64,000 nt of DNA from Adineta steineri (taxonomy: Eukaryota > Rotifera > Eurotatoria > Adinetida > Adinetidae): assembly GCA_905250115.1 (NCBI GenBank), contig CAJNOI010000166.1:1-64000 (forward strand), read 5' to 3'. The notes under the pieces were generated by a model, which ran no database searches, was not told the origin of the DNA, and saw only the letters and a list, made by a program, of their open reading frames with translations. Within the stretch, counting starts at the first letter, position 1; the number at the start of each line of letters is the position of its first letter. Position numbers and translations under genes: made by a program. Below, one piece after another: positions 39,870 to 56,275 of this stretch.

Positions 39870-41027
39870 ATAAATAAAAGACAGTTTCATTCACTTTTTT
39901 TGTGTTTTATAAAACATTTGATCTTGATAAACGAAATTCATTCTATGAAAAATAATCGATATCCAAAAAAAAACTATTTTATTCATGATGATTTGCATTT
40001 AATTGTAATGCAAATCAGACGACCTTATCTTTTGTTTTGATTTTCTAAAAAAAGAAACAGAATATATATACATAATATAACTAAAAAATGTTCTAGAGCA
40101 AAAATAATCCGAAGATCAAAAAGATGTATTCCGCACCTTGATGTTGTTATGTTAGATTAGAAGATGGATAGTATAGCAACATGTTATATCGCTAGATAAA
40201 AAGAAACTTCTATGTTTTTGCAGAATATAACCCTCGAAACTTCTAGGATTTTATCTTGCCTTAACTTCTTTTCATTTTTAATAAAAACAAAGCGTAGCGC
40301 CTCTTGGCATATTGACTAACGGTATATTTATGGTCGAAAGGAACACTATATAAAATACTGCTATAAAGAAAAATAGTATCAATAAAAATAAAAAGGTGCA
40401 TTTTTAATAGTTATTACAAAAATTAAATTACCAGTCATCTTAGTTTTTGTCAAATAATACGTATTTTTACTTACAACAAATCTCTATAAATAAAACAATC
40501 GACATATTTTAGTTTATTCCAAAAGAAGTTTTATCTTATCGTCAATAATAGTCATAAATAAATACATTTTACAATATATAACTGATATAAAATCCTTCAA
40601 GTTCTGATAATATAAAATAAAAATCTCAAAAAAAAGTATACGTAAATTCGTTGTCATTATTATATTCTGTAATTACTTGTAAATAACTTCAAGGCATAAC
40701 TTAAAATAGAATTAATTGATAACCAAATTAAGGTCATTCTGGTATTTTAAATCTAAACGATCAATAATTAATCTTATTTTCTATTTCTCATTTCAATAAA
40801 CATATAAAGCACACTCTTAAAAACAAAGAATATATCACGAGTAAAAAAAAAAAACATCAGAGAAAGAAGAGAAAAAGAAAAGAAAAGACAGAACTTTACT
40901 AGCAAAGAACTATGCGCATAGGCAAGGAAAAAGTTATATAGCATATGAATATATATATGTATAAGTACATGAAAGAACAAACAAAGCAAAAGTAAAGAAA
41001 TACATGAATATTTCAAAATATGTACTT
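39870..41027. other. spacer between convergent YIPF6 and PKA genes
   Basis: About 1.16 kb of AT-rich sequence that should hold both 3' UTRs. A- and T-runs and TA tracts only; no coding block or repeat identified. Confidence 0.5.
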
Positions 41028-45038
<4,011 letters not shown>

Positions 45039-46127
45039 AATAAATATTTCTTAATAGACTTTCCAGATATCAAATGATCATTTGACCATCTAGAAAAGAA
45101 ATCTGAAAGAAATAGATTTGTACAAGATCTACATGATAATTCTTGTAACATCGTTGTCATTTTCTCTTCACGCTGTTGTTAATTCCCATATTGTTATCTT
45201 TATTTTGCGTGTACGCGCGCACAACCATTTTTTTCCATGATTTGTTTATATTCCCATACAGTTTTTTTCACAATGTATATTAGTACCATTTCACCATAAT
45301 TATCGGCAAACGTTAAGGGGGGAAGGAGAGAAAAAAGAAAGACGAAGACGAAGAAGCAAAAAAGAGAAAAACATCTATTAGATAGGAACAATCCAAAAAC
45401 CATCCTGATTTGATAAATACCTAAACATTTGTATGTCTATATTATCTTGATGACATTTATAGTTTTTCATACAGATAAAAAAAATAAAAAAAAACTTATC
45501 AACATAACTAACATTCAATAGTCTATTATTTTTTCTCTTTATATATACACACAAGACCTAGCGAGATCTATGCGACAACAGGTGAATAGTGATTACAATG
45601 AAATCAATTAATTTCTTTTTCCTTTTCATCAAATTCCATTGAAAAAAAAATAATTCGGTCGATACTTTAAACTTTCTTAATCACTACTATTTTTATACTT
45701 CTATAGAAACACATGTCACCATGAAATATCGACAAAAATATATATATGTACTACATATGTTTTTATGTTCTAGTACTTTGAAGCGTACGATTATAGTATA
45801 CGATCTTTATATATATTACGAAGAAGAAAGATTGTTACTATAGCGCAAATGTATAGAGAAACGTTTACTGTTAAAAAAATTAATATACGAATGATAAACT
45901 TACTTATATTTTTCAATTTGATTGAACATATTCATAATAATAAGTATATTTGGCCTTTTTCTTTTCTTCTTTTGTTTCGTTTTAATACTTCGTGAATTAT
46001 TCTATAAATTAATCCCAGAAAAAATCTTGATCATATTCCATAATACATTTTGAATGTATTCAGTTCTCTTGTTTAAACTAACATCTAATGGGTTTTAATG
46101 CTAGTATCGTCTATACTCTTTTTTTCC

Positions 46128-46165
46128 TTCTTCTTCTTCTTCTTCTTCTTCTTCTTCTTCTTCTT
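46128..46165. repeat. (TTC)n microsatellite
   Basis: About 38 bp of TTC repeats; produces only a poly-Lys frame on the opposite strand, so no coding meaning is assigned. Confidence 0.9.
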
Positions 46166-47283
46166 TTCCTTCTTTCTATCCATCATCAATAATGTGTGTG
46201 AATATAAGATGAAAGATTGACTGTCACGCAAGATGAGCATGCTCTTATTGAGAATTAACTTCGACATATTGAAGAACACATAATGTAATAGTCATTGATA
46301 CTAAAAGTAAATAAAATCTATCTCAAATATAATTTCCTCATTTTTGACTAGTTGAAAATTGTTTATTGCCTGTATAATTAATGTATCTAAAAATAACTAT
46401 GTTGATATGTATATATATGTAATCAATAATATTAAAATAGATTCAATTGGATATCTTGCAGAATATTTTGTATTATATAGAAGAAGAAGAAAAAAATCAA
46501 TTATTTCTATGAATAGATTTCTTTCAGAACATACTATTTTGAAACTAAAATATTTCTAGTACTTTTATTACATATAGAAACGTGATAAATAAATTTTTCT
46601 TTATAATAAGTATGAAAATAATTATATATTCTTTGGACTTTTTAAAAAATATAAGTTACCTAGATTTATATATAGAACAAAATTTTCTAGTTCAATTTAA
46701 ATGATGATTCAGTCATTTTCTCAGATTGAAATATCTTTATAATGAGAGACATAGACATAAAAACATATTTTTGATTCTAATTAGTCTTAAATAATTTTTT
46801 AAAAATAGTTCACGATTCAAGCATCAATCAATACTTTACAATATCAAAGATTTTCAGATTTTGACATATCATGTCAATTTTCCATATTTTATGATCAATA
46901 GTTCGAACCTATTTTCTTTTCTCTTCGTCCTTATTTGACCTTTAAATTCTATAGAATATGTCAATCATGTATTTTGCTTTTTTCATTCATTATAAGAAAA
47001 ATACTTTCTTTAATTACAAGTAAAATAGATTCAATCTCGGCTGTCTTCGGTTAAAAAGCGGAAATGATGACTTTTACAAAAGATTATTACATATTGTTCA
47101 TATAAATAAATATCAAATTGTTTCATAAAATCATGCATTCATCGATTTCTAATAAATACAATAGCAATATGAAAACTTTTGTAATTAATTAATTGTTTTC
47201 GTTAGTATTTATTTATCGGAAAATTATCATGGTCGAATAAATTCTTGTTTTTTAGGTGAATGTTCAATCGCTTGAAACATCTG

Positions 47284-47457
47284 TTAGTCTTTATAAATAT
47301 ATTCTCTTGTATCAAGTAAATAAACTTGCTCTTTAAGGAAGATTTCTAATTGATTACATAGTAAAACAACTTGGAATTTTTTTATGGACTTATCAGGATT
47401 ATTGTCTTTTAAATACTTGAGATAACTATTTACTCTGCAGTCTATTTCATCAATCAT
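47284..47457 (-). pseudogene. unidentified small frame, possible gene fragment
   Basis: 57 codons from ATG 47457 to TAA 47284, with balanced composition (MIDEIDCRVNSYLKYLKD ... QLEIFLKEQVYLLD) that stands out from the surrounding low-complexity DNA. Immediately after the stop, the same frame continues (QMFQAIEHSPKKQEF) to another stop. This looks like the decayed end of a larger coding region, possibly part of the transposon whose peptidase remnant lies 2 kb away. Family not recognised. Confidence 0.35.
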
Positions 47458-49474
47458 TTATTTGGCCCTAATTTAATATTTTTTAATTATATTCAAATAT
47501 CTATCAATTCTGAACACATCATTCTCAATCATAATCAATAATAATTGCACTTTCGAAAAATATTCTCCACTGTATATTTTAACATGGAATTATGTTTATT
47601 GTTTTTGTCTAGGATACTTCCTTAATAAACTGTCAGGACATATATTTGATATATTGGACAACACAATTTTTTTACTCTTAAAGAAATTAAATTAAGAAAG
47701 AAAGATTTTATTTAACACTTGAAGTCCGCGTGTATGTCTTTAAAATATTCTTTCTTTTGTTATTCTTTTTTTTTTCTTAATTTATTCTGTTGCTTGAAAA
47801 GCATTGAAGAGATTTCCTTTTTTTCTTACTTCGATACGCTTCACAAATATTTATCGTACTGTCAGGTTGTTTGTTATGCGCATTTTTAAAAAAAGTAACT
47901 ATAGAATCGCTTTTGTTTCTATGATTGCACTACGAACTGAGTCAGAAGAATATTTTTCAACCTTCAAAAAAAATCTAAAACATATTATTCGTCCGTAAAA
48001 AGTGAAAATTTTCATTCTCAGTGGTGAGTAAATCTTATTTGAATCATTTATATTATAGAATTTTTCTTCATATTAACTAAATATGAAAAAGTCATGGATA
48101 TAAATTAAGTTTTTTATTTGTTGTGTAAAACAGATCATCTAACAATTGCTCAGTACAGACATTCCATTAACTAATTAAAATAATCCTACTAATGTTAAAA
48201 TGTGGTCATCGAAGGGAAAATAAAACATGCACGCAACATGTATTTTAAATTATGAAAAAATTTTTTTCTTCTTCAGTTAACAGAATAGTATATAGTTAAT
48301 TGAAATTCTTATTCAAAACTTCAGTAATAATATTTTTTTATTCTAATTTTGAAAGGTATGTAAACCAGTATAAAAACTGTCTATTAATATTATCATTCGA
48401 AAGTTTGAGAAAAACAAATTTATCTGATAGACATTAGATTAGTATCTAGGTATAGAATCTTCTCTTGTGACATACAAACACGAAGATTGATTTTATTCTC
48501 GATCATCGATCAAAGAATAATCACGCAATGAATTAAAATTAAAAAAGAAGATCATCTAATGAAATATATTTTTACAATAGAGAGGTTAGGCTATATTTCT
48601 TTTTGTAATGTACATGCATATACTTACGTGTATTTTTTTAATACAATTTCATATCATCGTATGTCGAATATATACAGATAAAATATAGAAATATACGCGT
48701 GTATGATGTATCTAATTGTTTGTTTACTCCTAAGGTTTTCCAATTATTTTCTTGATATAGATATAGTACAAAATATCTCAAGAGTCATCGTCACTTAATA
48801 AATCTATCAATCTTCGAGACTGATAAGGTTTTTATTAACAACATTTTTTAATCTGAAAACAGTAACTTATAACTTTCTATTTATAATGCTAAAGTTGATA
48901 GATGACCTATAATAACGATTATGTTTAATTAGAAGGTCAGAAATTGTCGTATTTTCAATATCAAAAAGTCGTATGTTATACTGTTCATATATTTATTTTG
49001 ATATCTATCGTTATTATATACTGTTAGTGGTTAATATCTCTTAAAGTCATTACTGTTTACAAGACCATTAACTTTTTGAGAGTAGATTGATTTTAATTTA
49101 TCAAAAACATTAATAACCAGTGAAATTAGATTATCGAAGGAGTTTATGATATTTATTGTCATCATACAACGAAGTGAAAACGATTATTAATCATGTGATA
49201 ATCAGATATATGCGTCATTTAAAATTGATAATAACGATGCAAATACGTTGTATGTTATTTTTTTAATATTGGAAAAGTCAGAAGTGGCTATGTGAACTCA
49301 AACAGTCATGAGAAAATATTTAGAAAAAAATAAGTTATATCAGCCTTATATGCATTTGATTTTTAATATATATGAAATGCCTTAACTTAATAGTAATTTC
49401 ACACTATTAATTCTTTATTACATTCAAAAAAATGTTTAAAACAAGTATTAGAATTATATAAATATTTAAAAAAA

Positions 49475-49789
49475 CTAGTTTAAATAAACATCAGTCAGTT
49501 TATAAGCATTTATAGTACTTCCTTGCTTGAGTCTTGGAGGAAATGGCTGTACTTTATTATTTTCAATGCATTGAACGTAATGATTACGTAAAGATGGAAC
49601 GTCTTCATAACATAGTGAAGTAGCAAAAGTCAATGCAAATAGGCCGCAATCATTATCGCCAATTTGTTGTTGAATATTGTGAAAGGAAACTGAGACTTTT
49701 TCTTTATCAGGTAAGATGTCCTTGAAAAATTCAATTAATGATTATTTTGGGCAACTTAATGGATCATAAACTTTGTAAATATGATCAGA
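49475..49789 (-). pseudogene. transposon-type C48 (Ulp1-like) cysteine peptidase remnant
   Basis: Minus-strand frame reading SDHIYKVYDPLSCPK, an in-frame stop, then a continuous segment with QQQIGDNDCGLFALTFATSL, a spacer, and NNKVQPFPPRLKQ before a terminal stop. The Q...G.(N)DCG.FA.AFA..L block with the catalytic Gln and Cys, followed by a ...PFP.. tail, is what C48-like peptidase domains of several eukaryotic DNA transposons look like. The internal stop and the absence of the N-terminal half mark it as dead. Family assignment is by motif only. Confidence 0.65.
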
Positions 49790-49828
49790 GTTAAAATTTG
49801 AGATTATTCATCAATAGTTATTATTTAC

Positions 49829-49920
49829 ATTGAAAATAATAAAGTACAACCATTTCCTTCAAAGCTCAAGCAAAGAACTAATAGAAATGTTTATAAACTG
49901 ATTAGTATTTATGTAATTTT
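49829..49920 (+). pseudogene. inverted second copy of the C48 peptidase tail
   Basis: Plus-strand IENNKVQPFPSKLKQRTN...YKLISIY matches the minus-strand copy's IENNKVQPFPPRLKQGST...YKLTDVY. The two tails are therefore about 85% alike and lie in opposite orientation ~290 bp apart. Confidence 0.65.
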
Positions 49921-50178
49921 AATACTTGTGTTGTACATTTTTTTGAATATAATAAAGAATTAACAATATGAAATTACTATTAAAGTAACCTCTTCCCGTT
50001 CGGACGTTCCCATATGGCAACATTTTGTCGTAAGGGAGTATGGCATTTTAAAACCAACTTGCCAATATCTTTAAATGTTCATATATTTAGATTACTTCAA
50101 TATTCATCAAAAATGTTAGTTTTATGTAACTTTTATATTTAAAAATTCTATTTTGAATATATCGACTACACATTCATC

Positions 50179-51429
50179 ATGCAAAATTCTGATACTATTC
50201 ATCAATTAACTACGCTACTATCACATAAAAAAAAATATTTTGTTTATGGAATTATTATTCTTTGTATTGCTCTCCCTATGATATACATGAATTCATTCAT
50301 GCCAAAGACTTCTTCTCAACAAATAAATATTATACAAAATCCAATTTCGACGACAACTAAATCCACTATAACAACAATATCAAATCAAATCACAAGTATT
50401 ATCAATTTATCTAATATAACATCAACAACAACAAGAACAACAACAACAATAGACATAGGTAAACCATGTGATAATGTATCCGAATCTCATCAACTTAATG
50501 CATCACAAAATCCATGTGAACAAGTTCGTTGTAATGTTATATACCGTGGTAGTGGTGGTCGTCTTGGTAATCGTATGTTTATGTTTGCTAGTGCATATGG
50601 TTTAGCTCGTACTCAAAATTGTCGTTTATATGTAGCACCTCCTATTCTTACAGAACTTTCAGCTAATTTTCAAATGATACCAATCGATAGTAAAATGTAT
50701 TTGTCAGATGAAGACTATAATAAATTACACAATATTGAAATTAAAAGTACTACTTGTACATTTCAACATGAATTATTAAGACCAAATGCATTTAAAAATA
50801 TAGAACTTGGTGGTTATTGGCAATCATATTTACATTTTGATGCATTTCGAGAAGAAATTCGTGAAATATTTACAGGTCGCAACGATACCTTACAACGTGT
50901 AGCTAATTATTTTAATTATATAACACAACCTTTTTGTCCAACATGTTTACCATTACCGAATACAACTCAAAAAGAACTTCGTCAAGCTTTTCGAACACGT
51001 TATAACATAACATGGGTAGGTATTCATATTCGTCGACTTGATTTTCGTGGTATTGGTTATGCATCTGATACCGATTATATTTATCGTGCAATGACTTATT
51101 TCCGACGACGTTATCATGATCAACGTGTGCGTTTTCTTATGGCAAGTGATGATAAAACATATTGTCATGAAGTATTTGGTAAAAATAGATTTAAAAAGGT
51201 TTTCATACTTCCACATGATTTTTCTCAAGCCGATGATCTAATTGCGCTAACATTATGTCATCATTCGATTGTTACTGGTGGTACATATGGATTTTGGAGT
51301 GCTTATCTTGCAGGTGGTGATGTTTTACATGATATAAAATATCAAGCTGTATGTGCACGAGCAGATTATTATCCACCATGGTTTGTAGTAGTAGGACCAA
51401 CTGTTGAAAAAATTCATAAGGTCAAATAA
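50179..51429 (+). CDS. alpha-1,2-fucosyltransferase-like (GT11), type II membrane protein
   Basis: Intronless 416-residue protein, unusual beside intron-dense neighbours. Short cytosolic tail, signal anchor (~19-37, YFVYGIIILCIALPMIYM), a Thr/Ser/Asn-rich stem (~40-95), then a GT11 domain. Motifs: GGRLGNRMFMFASAYGLA near residue 127, where the family has GRLGNQM; IHIRRLDF near 281, the HxRRxD nucleotide-sugar-binding motif; and DLIALTLCHHSIVTGGTYGFWSAYL, the SxFSWWxAYL-like C-terminal motif. GT11 enzymes transfer fucose from GDP-fucose to galactose in the Golgi lumen; the acceptor is unknown. No introns plus gene-fragment duplication downstream suggests retroposition or transfer, but neither is shown. 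AATAAA at 51623-51628 could be its polyadenylation signal. Its last ~80 bp are duplicated at 55212. Confidence 0.88.
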   Translation: MQNSDTIHQLTTLLSHKKKYFVYGIIILCIALPMIYMNSFMPKTSSQQINIIQNPISTTTKSTITTISNQITSIINLSNITSTTTRTTTTIDIGKPCDNVSESHQLNASQNPCEQVRCNVIYRGSGGRLGNRMFMFASAYGLARTQNCRLYVAPPILTELSANFQMIPIDSKMYLSDEDYNKLHNIEIKSTTCTFQHELLRPNAFKNIELGGYWQSYLHFDAFREEIREIFTGRNDTLQRVANYFNYITQPFCPTCLPLPNTTQKELRQAFRTRYNITWVGIHIRRLDFRGIGYASDTDYIYRAMTYFRRRYHDQRVRFLMASDDKTYCHEVFGKNRFKKVFILPHDFSQADDLIALTLCHHSIVTGGTYGFWSAYLAGGDVLHDIKYQAVCARADYYPPWFVVVGPTVEKIHKVK

Positions 51430-52715
51430 TGATATTCTATGTGAAAATTATGTATTTTTTTCTATTTGATTATTTATTGTTAAATTAAATGTTAAGTCAT
51501 TTTGTGAAAATAGAATATTCAGTTAACTTAATATGAAATATAAGTTAGTTTGTGTTCTTATAAGAGAATTCACATTTTCTTTTTTTCAAATTTCCACGCA
51601 ATGAATATAAATTATTTTTATAAATAAAGTTTATCATTGAGAATATACTTATTAAATACAAGAACTACACGTCGTTTTATAAAAGATACAGCATGCTCCT
51701 ACAATTTAAAATCTATTTCAAGTTCACAGGTCTCGACATTTCGAATAATTATTACGGTTTGAGAATCCTATGATTCACCAAGAATCTCTCAATACAGACA
51801 GAATTAACTAAATTTTATGATATATATTGATACATTTATAAACTTTCTTTTTTGTTAACAATTCGAAATTACTATGCCTTAAATGAATATTTATTTACTA
51901 TTTCTGATAGTTACAGATAATGAATATAGGCTGATATTCAAAGAAAGTGTGAAGATGTCACTCTATCTCATAACCAAACACACAAGAACAGAACAATGTA
52001 TGCCTGTCGTTTTCAACGACCTCTCCTTGTATACAATAGGTTGCAATATATCCATTCCTACTCAGAATAACAAAAAATTAGAGAGAATCATCAAAAAGAC
52101 AGTGTATACGAAAATAAACAAATAAACATAATAGGGAAAATAATTTATCACGCCCAGAGGATATGGCAAAGCAAAATTGATCTAGGTTTTGTTGCCCTAT
52201 TCGTAATATATTTTAGTTTTATGACTAGTCTACGATAATTTGAATAACCTATGTCATGTGAGACAGTATTTCAACTATTATGAATATCATACTATCAACA
52301 ATAGAAATATTTTCAATCAATAATTATAATATAATATTACAAATATATATCACTAGTAAAATCATAGTTTTTGCTTACCTAAGAACTGCTTTTCTTTTTA
52401 TGAATCACAACAAGGTAGACTACACATCAATATTCTTCATGCTCGACGATATATCTATTTATATCGAATGCGACGACATATTATTGTAGTATATTCTATA
52501 GTATTTGAGCATCTTTGTTAGATTAGTTCAAAATATATCGCAAGAATTTATATGTATTTAATTTCTAGTTACCTTAAATGATTATTGATGATATAAAAAA
52601 TAACTACCTTCACATAAAAAAAAATACTAATTAACTTAAAAACTGAACAACCTTATTGCAAATGAATGTGGGACTAAATAAAGAATAATAATATTCTTTT
52701 TTCTGAATATTATTG

Positions 52716-53902
52716 TTTAAATTTCTTTCATTGTTGGATATATTATAAAACCAATGAGTAATCCAATTGCACAGCAAGTTAAAACATTATGCATTAAACC
52801 ACCAGTTGCTATTGGAGGTGAAGAATGATGTTCCATTGTATATCCTTCATTAACAGCAATCATAAGATGTTGATCGATATTTTCTATCTATATTTATACA
52901 AAAAAAATTGAATCGTGTATGATACTAATAATTTTTGAACTTACATCGATATTAACTGGCCAAGGTGTCTCTCGATAATCATCAGGAATTATGTCCATAT
53001 TAATACGCAATTCATCTAAAATAACTTCATCAAGATCGATATTTTCTATCTACATTTATACAAAAAAATTGAATCGTGTAATATAGTAATAATTTTTGAA
53101 CTTACATCGGTATTAACTGCCCACGGTGCACGACACAAAGGACATTTAATGTTATCGCCAGCATGCAATTTTTCTACACAAGTTCCACAAAAATTCTCTT
53201 GATGTGCACAAGGAATTCCGTCGTTATAAGTAGACGGTTCTACCCGACAAACTGGACAAACGATAGGCCAGGGTGCACGACACAAAGGACAAGTAACGTC
53301 ATCGCCAAAAAGCACTTTCTCTACACAGGGTTCACAAAAAGCCTTTCGATGAGCACAAGGAATTATGTCCATATTAACAGGCGCTTCATTGCGGCAAACA
53401 CCACAAGAATCTATATTTTCTCTCTATATTTATACAAAAAAAATTGAATCGTGTANNNNNNNNNNTATTTTCTCTCTATATTTATACAAAAAAAATTGAA
53501 TCGTGTATGGTACTACTAATAATTTCTGAACTTACATAGATATTTACTGACCTGGGTGTTTCTCGATGAGCATCAGGAATTGCATCCATAGTAGAACGCA
53601 TTTCATCGTAACAAGTTGCGCAAAGATCTATATTTTCGCTCTATATTCATACAAAAAGAATTTGAATCTTGTATGGTACTAATAATTTCTGAACTTACAT
53701 AGGTGTTAACTGGCAAGAATGCACTACATTGACGACAAATAGGCAGAATGCTACCAAGCACTTCTTCTCCGCAGGTTTGAGGAGAAGTCTGTCCACCAGC
53801 ACAAATAACTACGTCCATATCGGCAAGCGATTCTCCCGAAGAAACTTCACGAGAATCTTCGTAAGTTTCATTGATTGCCGTAGTTATTGCGCTTGAACTC
53901 AT
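52716..53902 (-). CDS. membrane-anchored multi-RING-like protein (interrupted by assembly gap)
   Basis: Starts MSSSAITTAINETYED at 53902 (an upstream in-frame Met at 53941 is possible) and ends PTMKEI-stop at 52716. Exons repeat a unit beginning S/R/I-ENIDxC and ending near PxPVNxD. The largest exon (~53417-53106) has two C3HC4-type zinc modules, with C-G-V-C ... IPCAHRKAFCEPC ... CPLCRAPW and CPVC ... IPCAHQENFCGTC ... CPLCRAPW; other units have lost cysteines (e.g. IPDDYRETPWPVN). The final exon encodes one membrane span (LMHNVLTCCAIGLLIGFII). RING modules usually recruit E2 enzymes for ubiquitination, so a tail-anchored E3-like role is inferred. The 10-N gap at 53456-53465 interrupts an exon start, so the true number of units is unknown. 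Confidence 0.7.
53456..53465. other. assembly gap (10 N)
   Basis: Ten Ns flanked on both sides by the same ~40 bp (TATTTTCTCTCTATATTTAT and following). The assembler most likely broke or collapsed a tandem exon-intron repeat here, so the gap length is not real. Confidence 0.95.
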
Positions 53903-54240
53903 TGTTTTGTCGATATACAATATTGATATTAATGCGTACAATTATTCCTTGAAATAATAACGATTTGTTCTATTTCTCTTATAACTTCTACCTGCCGAGT
54001 ACAGAGAGCAATAGTTTGAGGGAATAGAAGAAAAGGGATGAATAGACAAAGAAGGGTAAATAAAAAAAAGAGAGAATAGAGAACAAAGAAAACAAGGTAA
54101 TTTTCGTTCGCCGGCGCAAGACGTCTATAATGTATATCATCACAAGGGCGACTTATTGATCTTCATTCGAATATGTATTTATATATATAAATGAAAGTGA
54201 TGGTTAAAAAAATACAAAACAAACGAAAAAACAAAATAAA

Positions 54241-55211
54241 AGAAATATCATGAGGTGGCAAATATCAAATTGATACAAATTTTGAAGTGTGCATGACAAA
54301 ACTACTCAAAATTTTAATTCTTGAAAATTTATAGAAGTTAAAAATGCTTAGCACTTCTTAAACATCCACAGATAAGCAAAGATGTATGTGATTATACGAA
54401 TCGTTACTTCAAATCATGTAGTTTGAAACAAACCAGAGAATTAGAAATTTGTTTTTTGATCATTCAAATTCAATCAGAGAATTAGAAAACAAATAATTTA
54501 CTATGCTGATTATTGAAATTCTATCAGAAATTAGAAAGGAAAGGGGGGCATATAAGACTGAAAATCGAGCCACTATATAAATTCGGCTGTGTATCAGGGT
54601 TCCGAATAGAATTTAGAAGAAAAATGTTTCTGTACACTTTGTTTTTGAACGCAGAATGTTCCAAAGTCTATAAATTGAATTTAATTATAATCTTGAAATA
54701 TAGAAAGTGTTCGTATTTTTTGCTAATGAAGAATGTAAAATAAATGCATACTGAATAATACTGAATACACAATTAATACGCACACAATTATGTAATCTGA
54801 CATGAATAGGAATATTTCAAAAAAAATATTTCGAGAAAAAAATAACATATTAACATTAGTAACGAATCAATCAAAATTTTCGTTTTCACTATTAATTTCG
54901 TTTTCTTTTTCTTAATGATGCATGTCTATATGATCATCACAAGACCATATTGAATCAACTTTTATACTGAGTTTAATTCTACAATAATTGCACAACCATC
55001 TTGAACAATTCTCATCAAAATCAATCCATTGAAATTTAAATAGAAAAGAAATCAATTTATGGCTTAACAAAAACAAAATGTTAATTTTGTTCGCAGATTG
55101 TACCGTGAACATTTTGTTTTCGCCAGCAACGTGTAAAACAGCGTGTATTTCAAAAGTCGCAAGTGTTTCACCTATTTTTCTTCTGCTGTGTACACTAACC
55201 ATTCGGAACCC
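54241..55211. other. unique spacer between the two duplicated blocks
   Basis: About 970 bp not matched in either copy of the duplication. AT-rich; short frames on both strands (54513-54743 plus, 54912-55202 minus) show no recognisable domain. Confidence 0.5.
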
Positions 55212-55296
55212 AGCTGTGTATGCACGCGCAGATTATTATCCACCATGGTTTGTAGTAGAAGGACCAACTGTTGAAAAAATTCTTATTGTTCAATGA
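55212..55296 (+). pseudogene. fucosyltransferase 3' end fragment
   Basis: Encodes AVYARADYYPPWFVVEGPTVEKI, nearly the last 23 residues of the GT11 gene at 50179, with a different tail (LIVQ-stop). No catalytic part is present, so it is a duplicated fragment. Confidence 0.85.
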
Positions 55297-56275
55297 TGAT
55301 ATTCTATGTGAAAATTATGTATTTTTACTATTTGATTGATTATTGTTAAATTAAATGTTAAGTCATTTTATGAAAATAGAATTTTCAATTAACTTTAATA
55401 TGAAAAATGAGGTGGCTTGTGCTTTTAAAAGAGAATTCACATTTTCTTTTTCCAAATTTCTACGCAATGAATAGAAGTTATTTATATATATAAAGTTTAT
55501 CATTGAAAATATACTTATTAGTTACAAGATCTAAACGTCGTTTTTATAAAAGATGCAGTATCATATTCCTACAAGTTAAAATTTATCTTAAGTTCACAGG
55601 TTTCGACATTTCGAATAATTATTACGGTTTGGGAGTCCTATCATTCATTCACCGAGAATCTCTTAGAACAGACAGAGTTAACTAAATTTTATAACATATC
55701 TTGATACATTTTTCAATTTTCTTTTTTGTTAACAATTCGAAATTAAAATGCCTTAAATGAATATTTATTTACTATTTCTGATAGTTACAGATAATGAATA
55801 TAGGCTGATATTGAAATCAAGTGTGAAGATGTCACTTTATCTCATAACCAAACACATGAACAGAACAATATATACCTATTGCTTTCAACGGCCTCTCTCT
55901 CTTATATACAATAGGTTGTCATACATCCATTCCTACTCAGAATAACAAAAAATGAGAGAGAATCATCAAAAAGACAGTGAGAACAATATGGTTAGAAATA
56001 ACCAAATAAGCATGACATGGAAAATAATTTATCAAGTCTTCTGTAGTATTTAAACATATTTGTTAAACTAGTTCAAAATATGTCGTAAGAATTTACATGT
56101 ATTGATTTCTAATTACATTAAATAATTCTTCATGATATAAAAAATAAAAAAAAATAGTATTAAATTAAAAAAACTGACCAATTCTTTTGCAAATGAATTT
56201 AAGACCCAATAAGAGAATAATTATATTATTTTTTTTTGAACGTTACTATTTAAAGTTACTTCGCTGTTGGATATA

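Larger units (their letters stand above)
45039..50178. other. 5-kb gene-poor spacer with transposon relics
   Basis: AT-rich region between the PKA promoter side and the fucosyltransferase. It holds a (TTC)n tract (~46128-46165), a 57-codon minus-strand frame (47284-47457), and C48-peptidase remnants (49475-49920). Otherwise there are no recognisable genes; most open frames are short and low-complexity. Confidence 0.6.
51345..54240. repeat. segmental duplication, copy 1 (FUT 3' end + RING gene + flank)
   Basis: Collinear with 55212-56815: last codons and 3' flank of the fucosyltransferase (GCAGATTATTATCCACCATG shared), ~800 bp of matching non-coding DNA, the RING gene, and its upstream flank (GACTTATTGATCTTCATTCG shared). 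Copy 1 carries ~340 bp (52152-52494) absent from copy 2, and a much longer RING gene. Confidence 0.85.

Noticed and set aside
45200..48000. Several 60-70-codon frames in the 5-kb spacer
   Set aside because: Low-complexity (poly-Lys from TTC repeats, Phe/Leu-rich) with no domain; only the 47284-47457 frame and C48 remnants stood out.
51883..52489. Frames at 51883-52125 and 52280-52489, the first also present at 55757-55945
   Set aside because: The similarity comes from the segmental duplication of non-coding flank; the frames diverge by frameshift between copies, so they are not conserved as protein.
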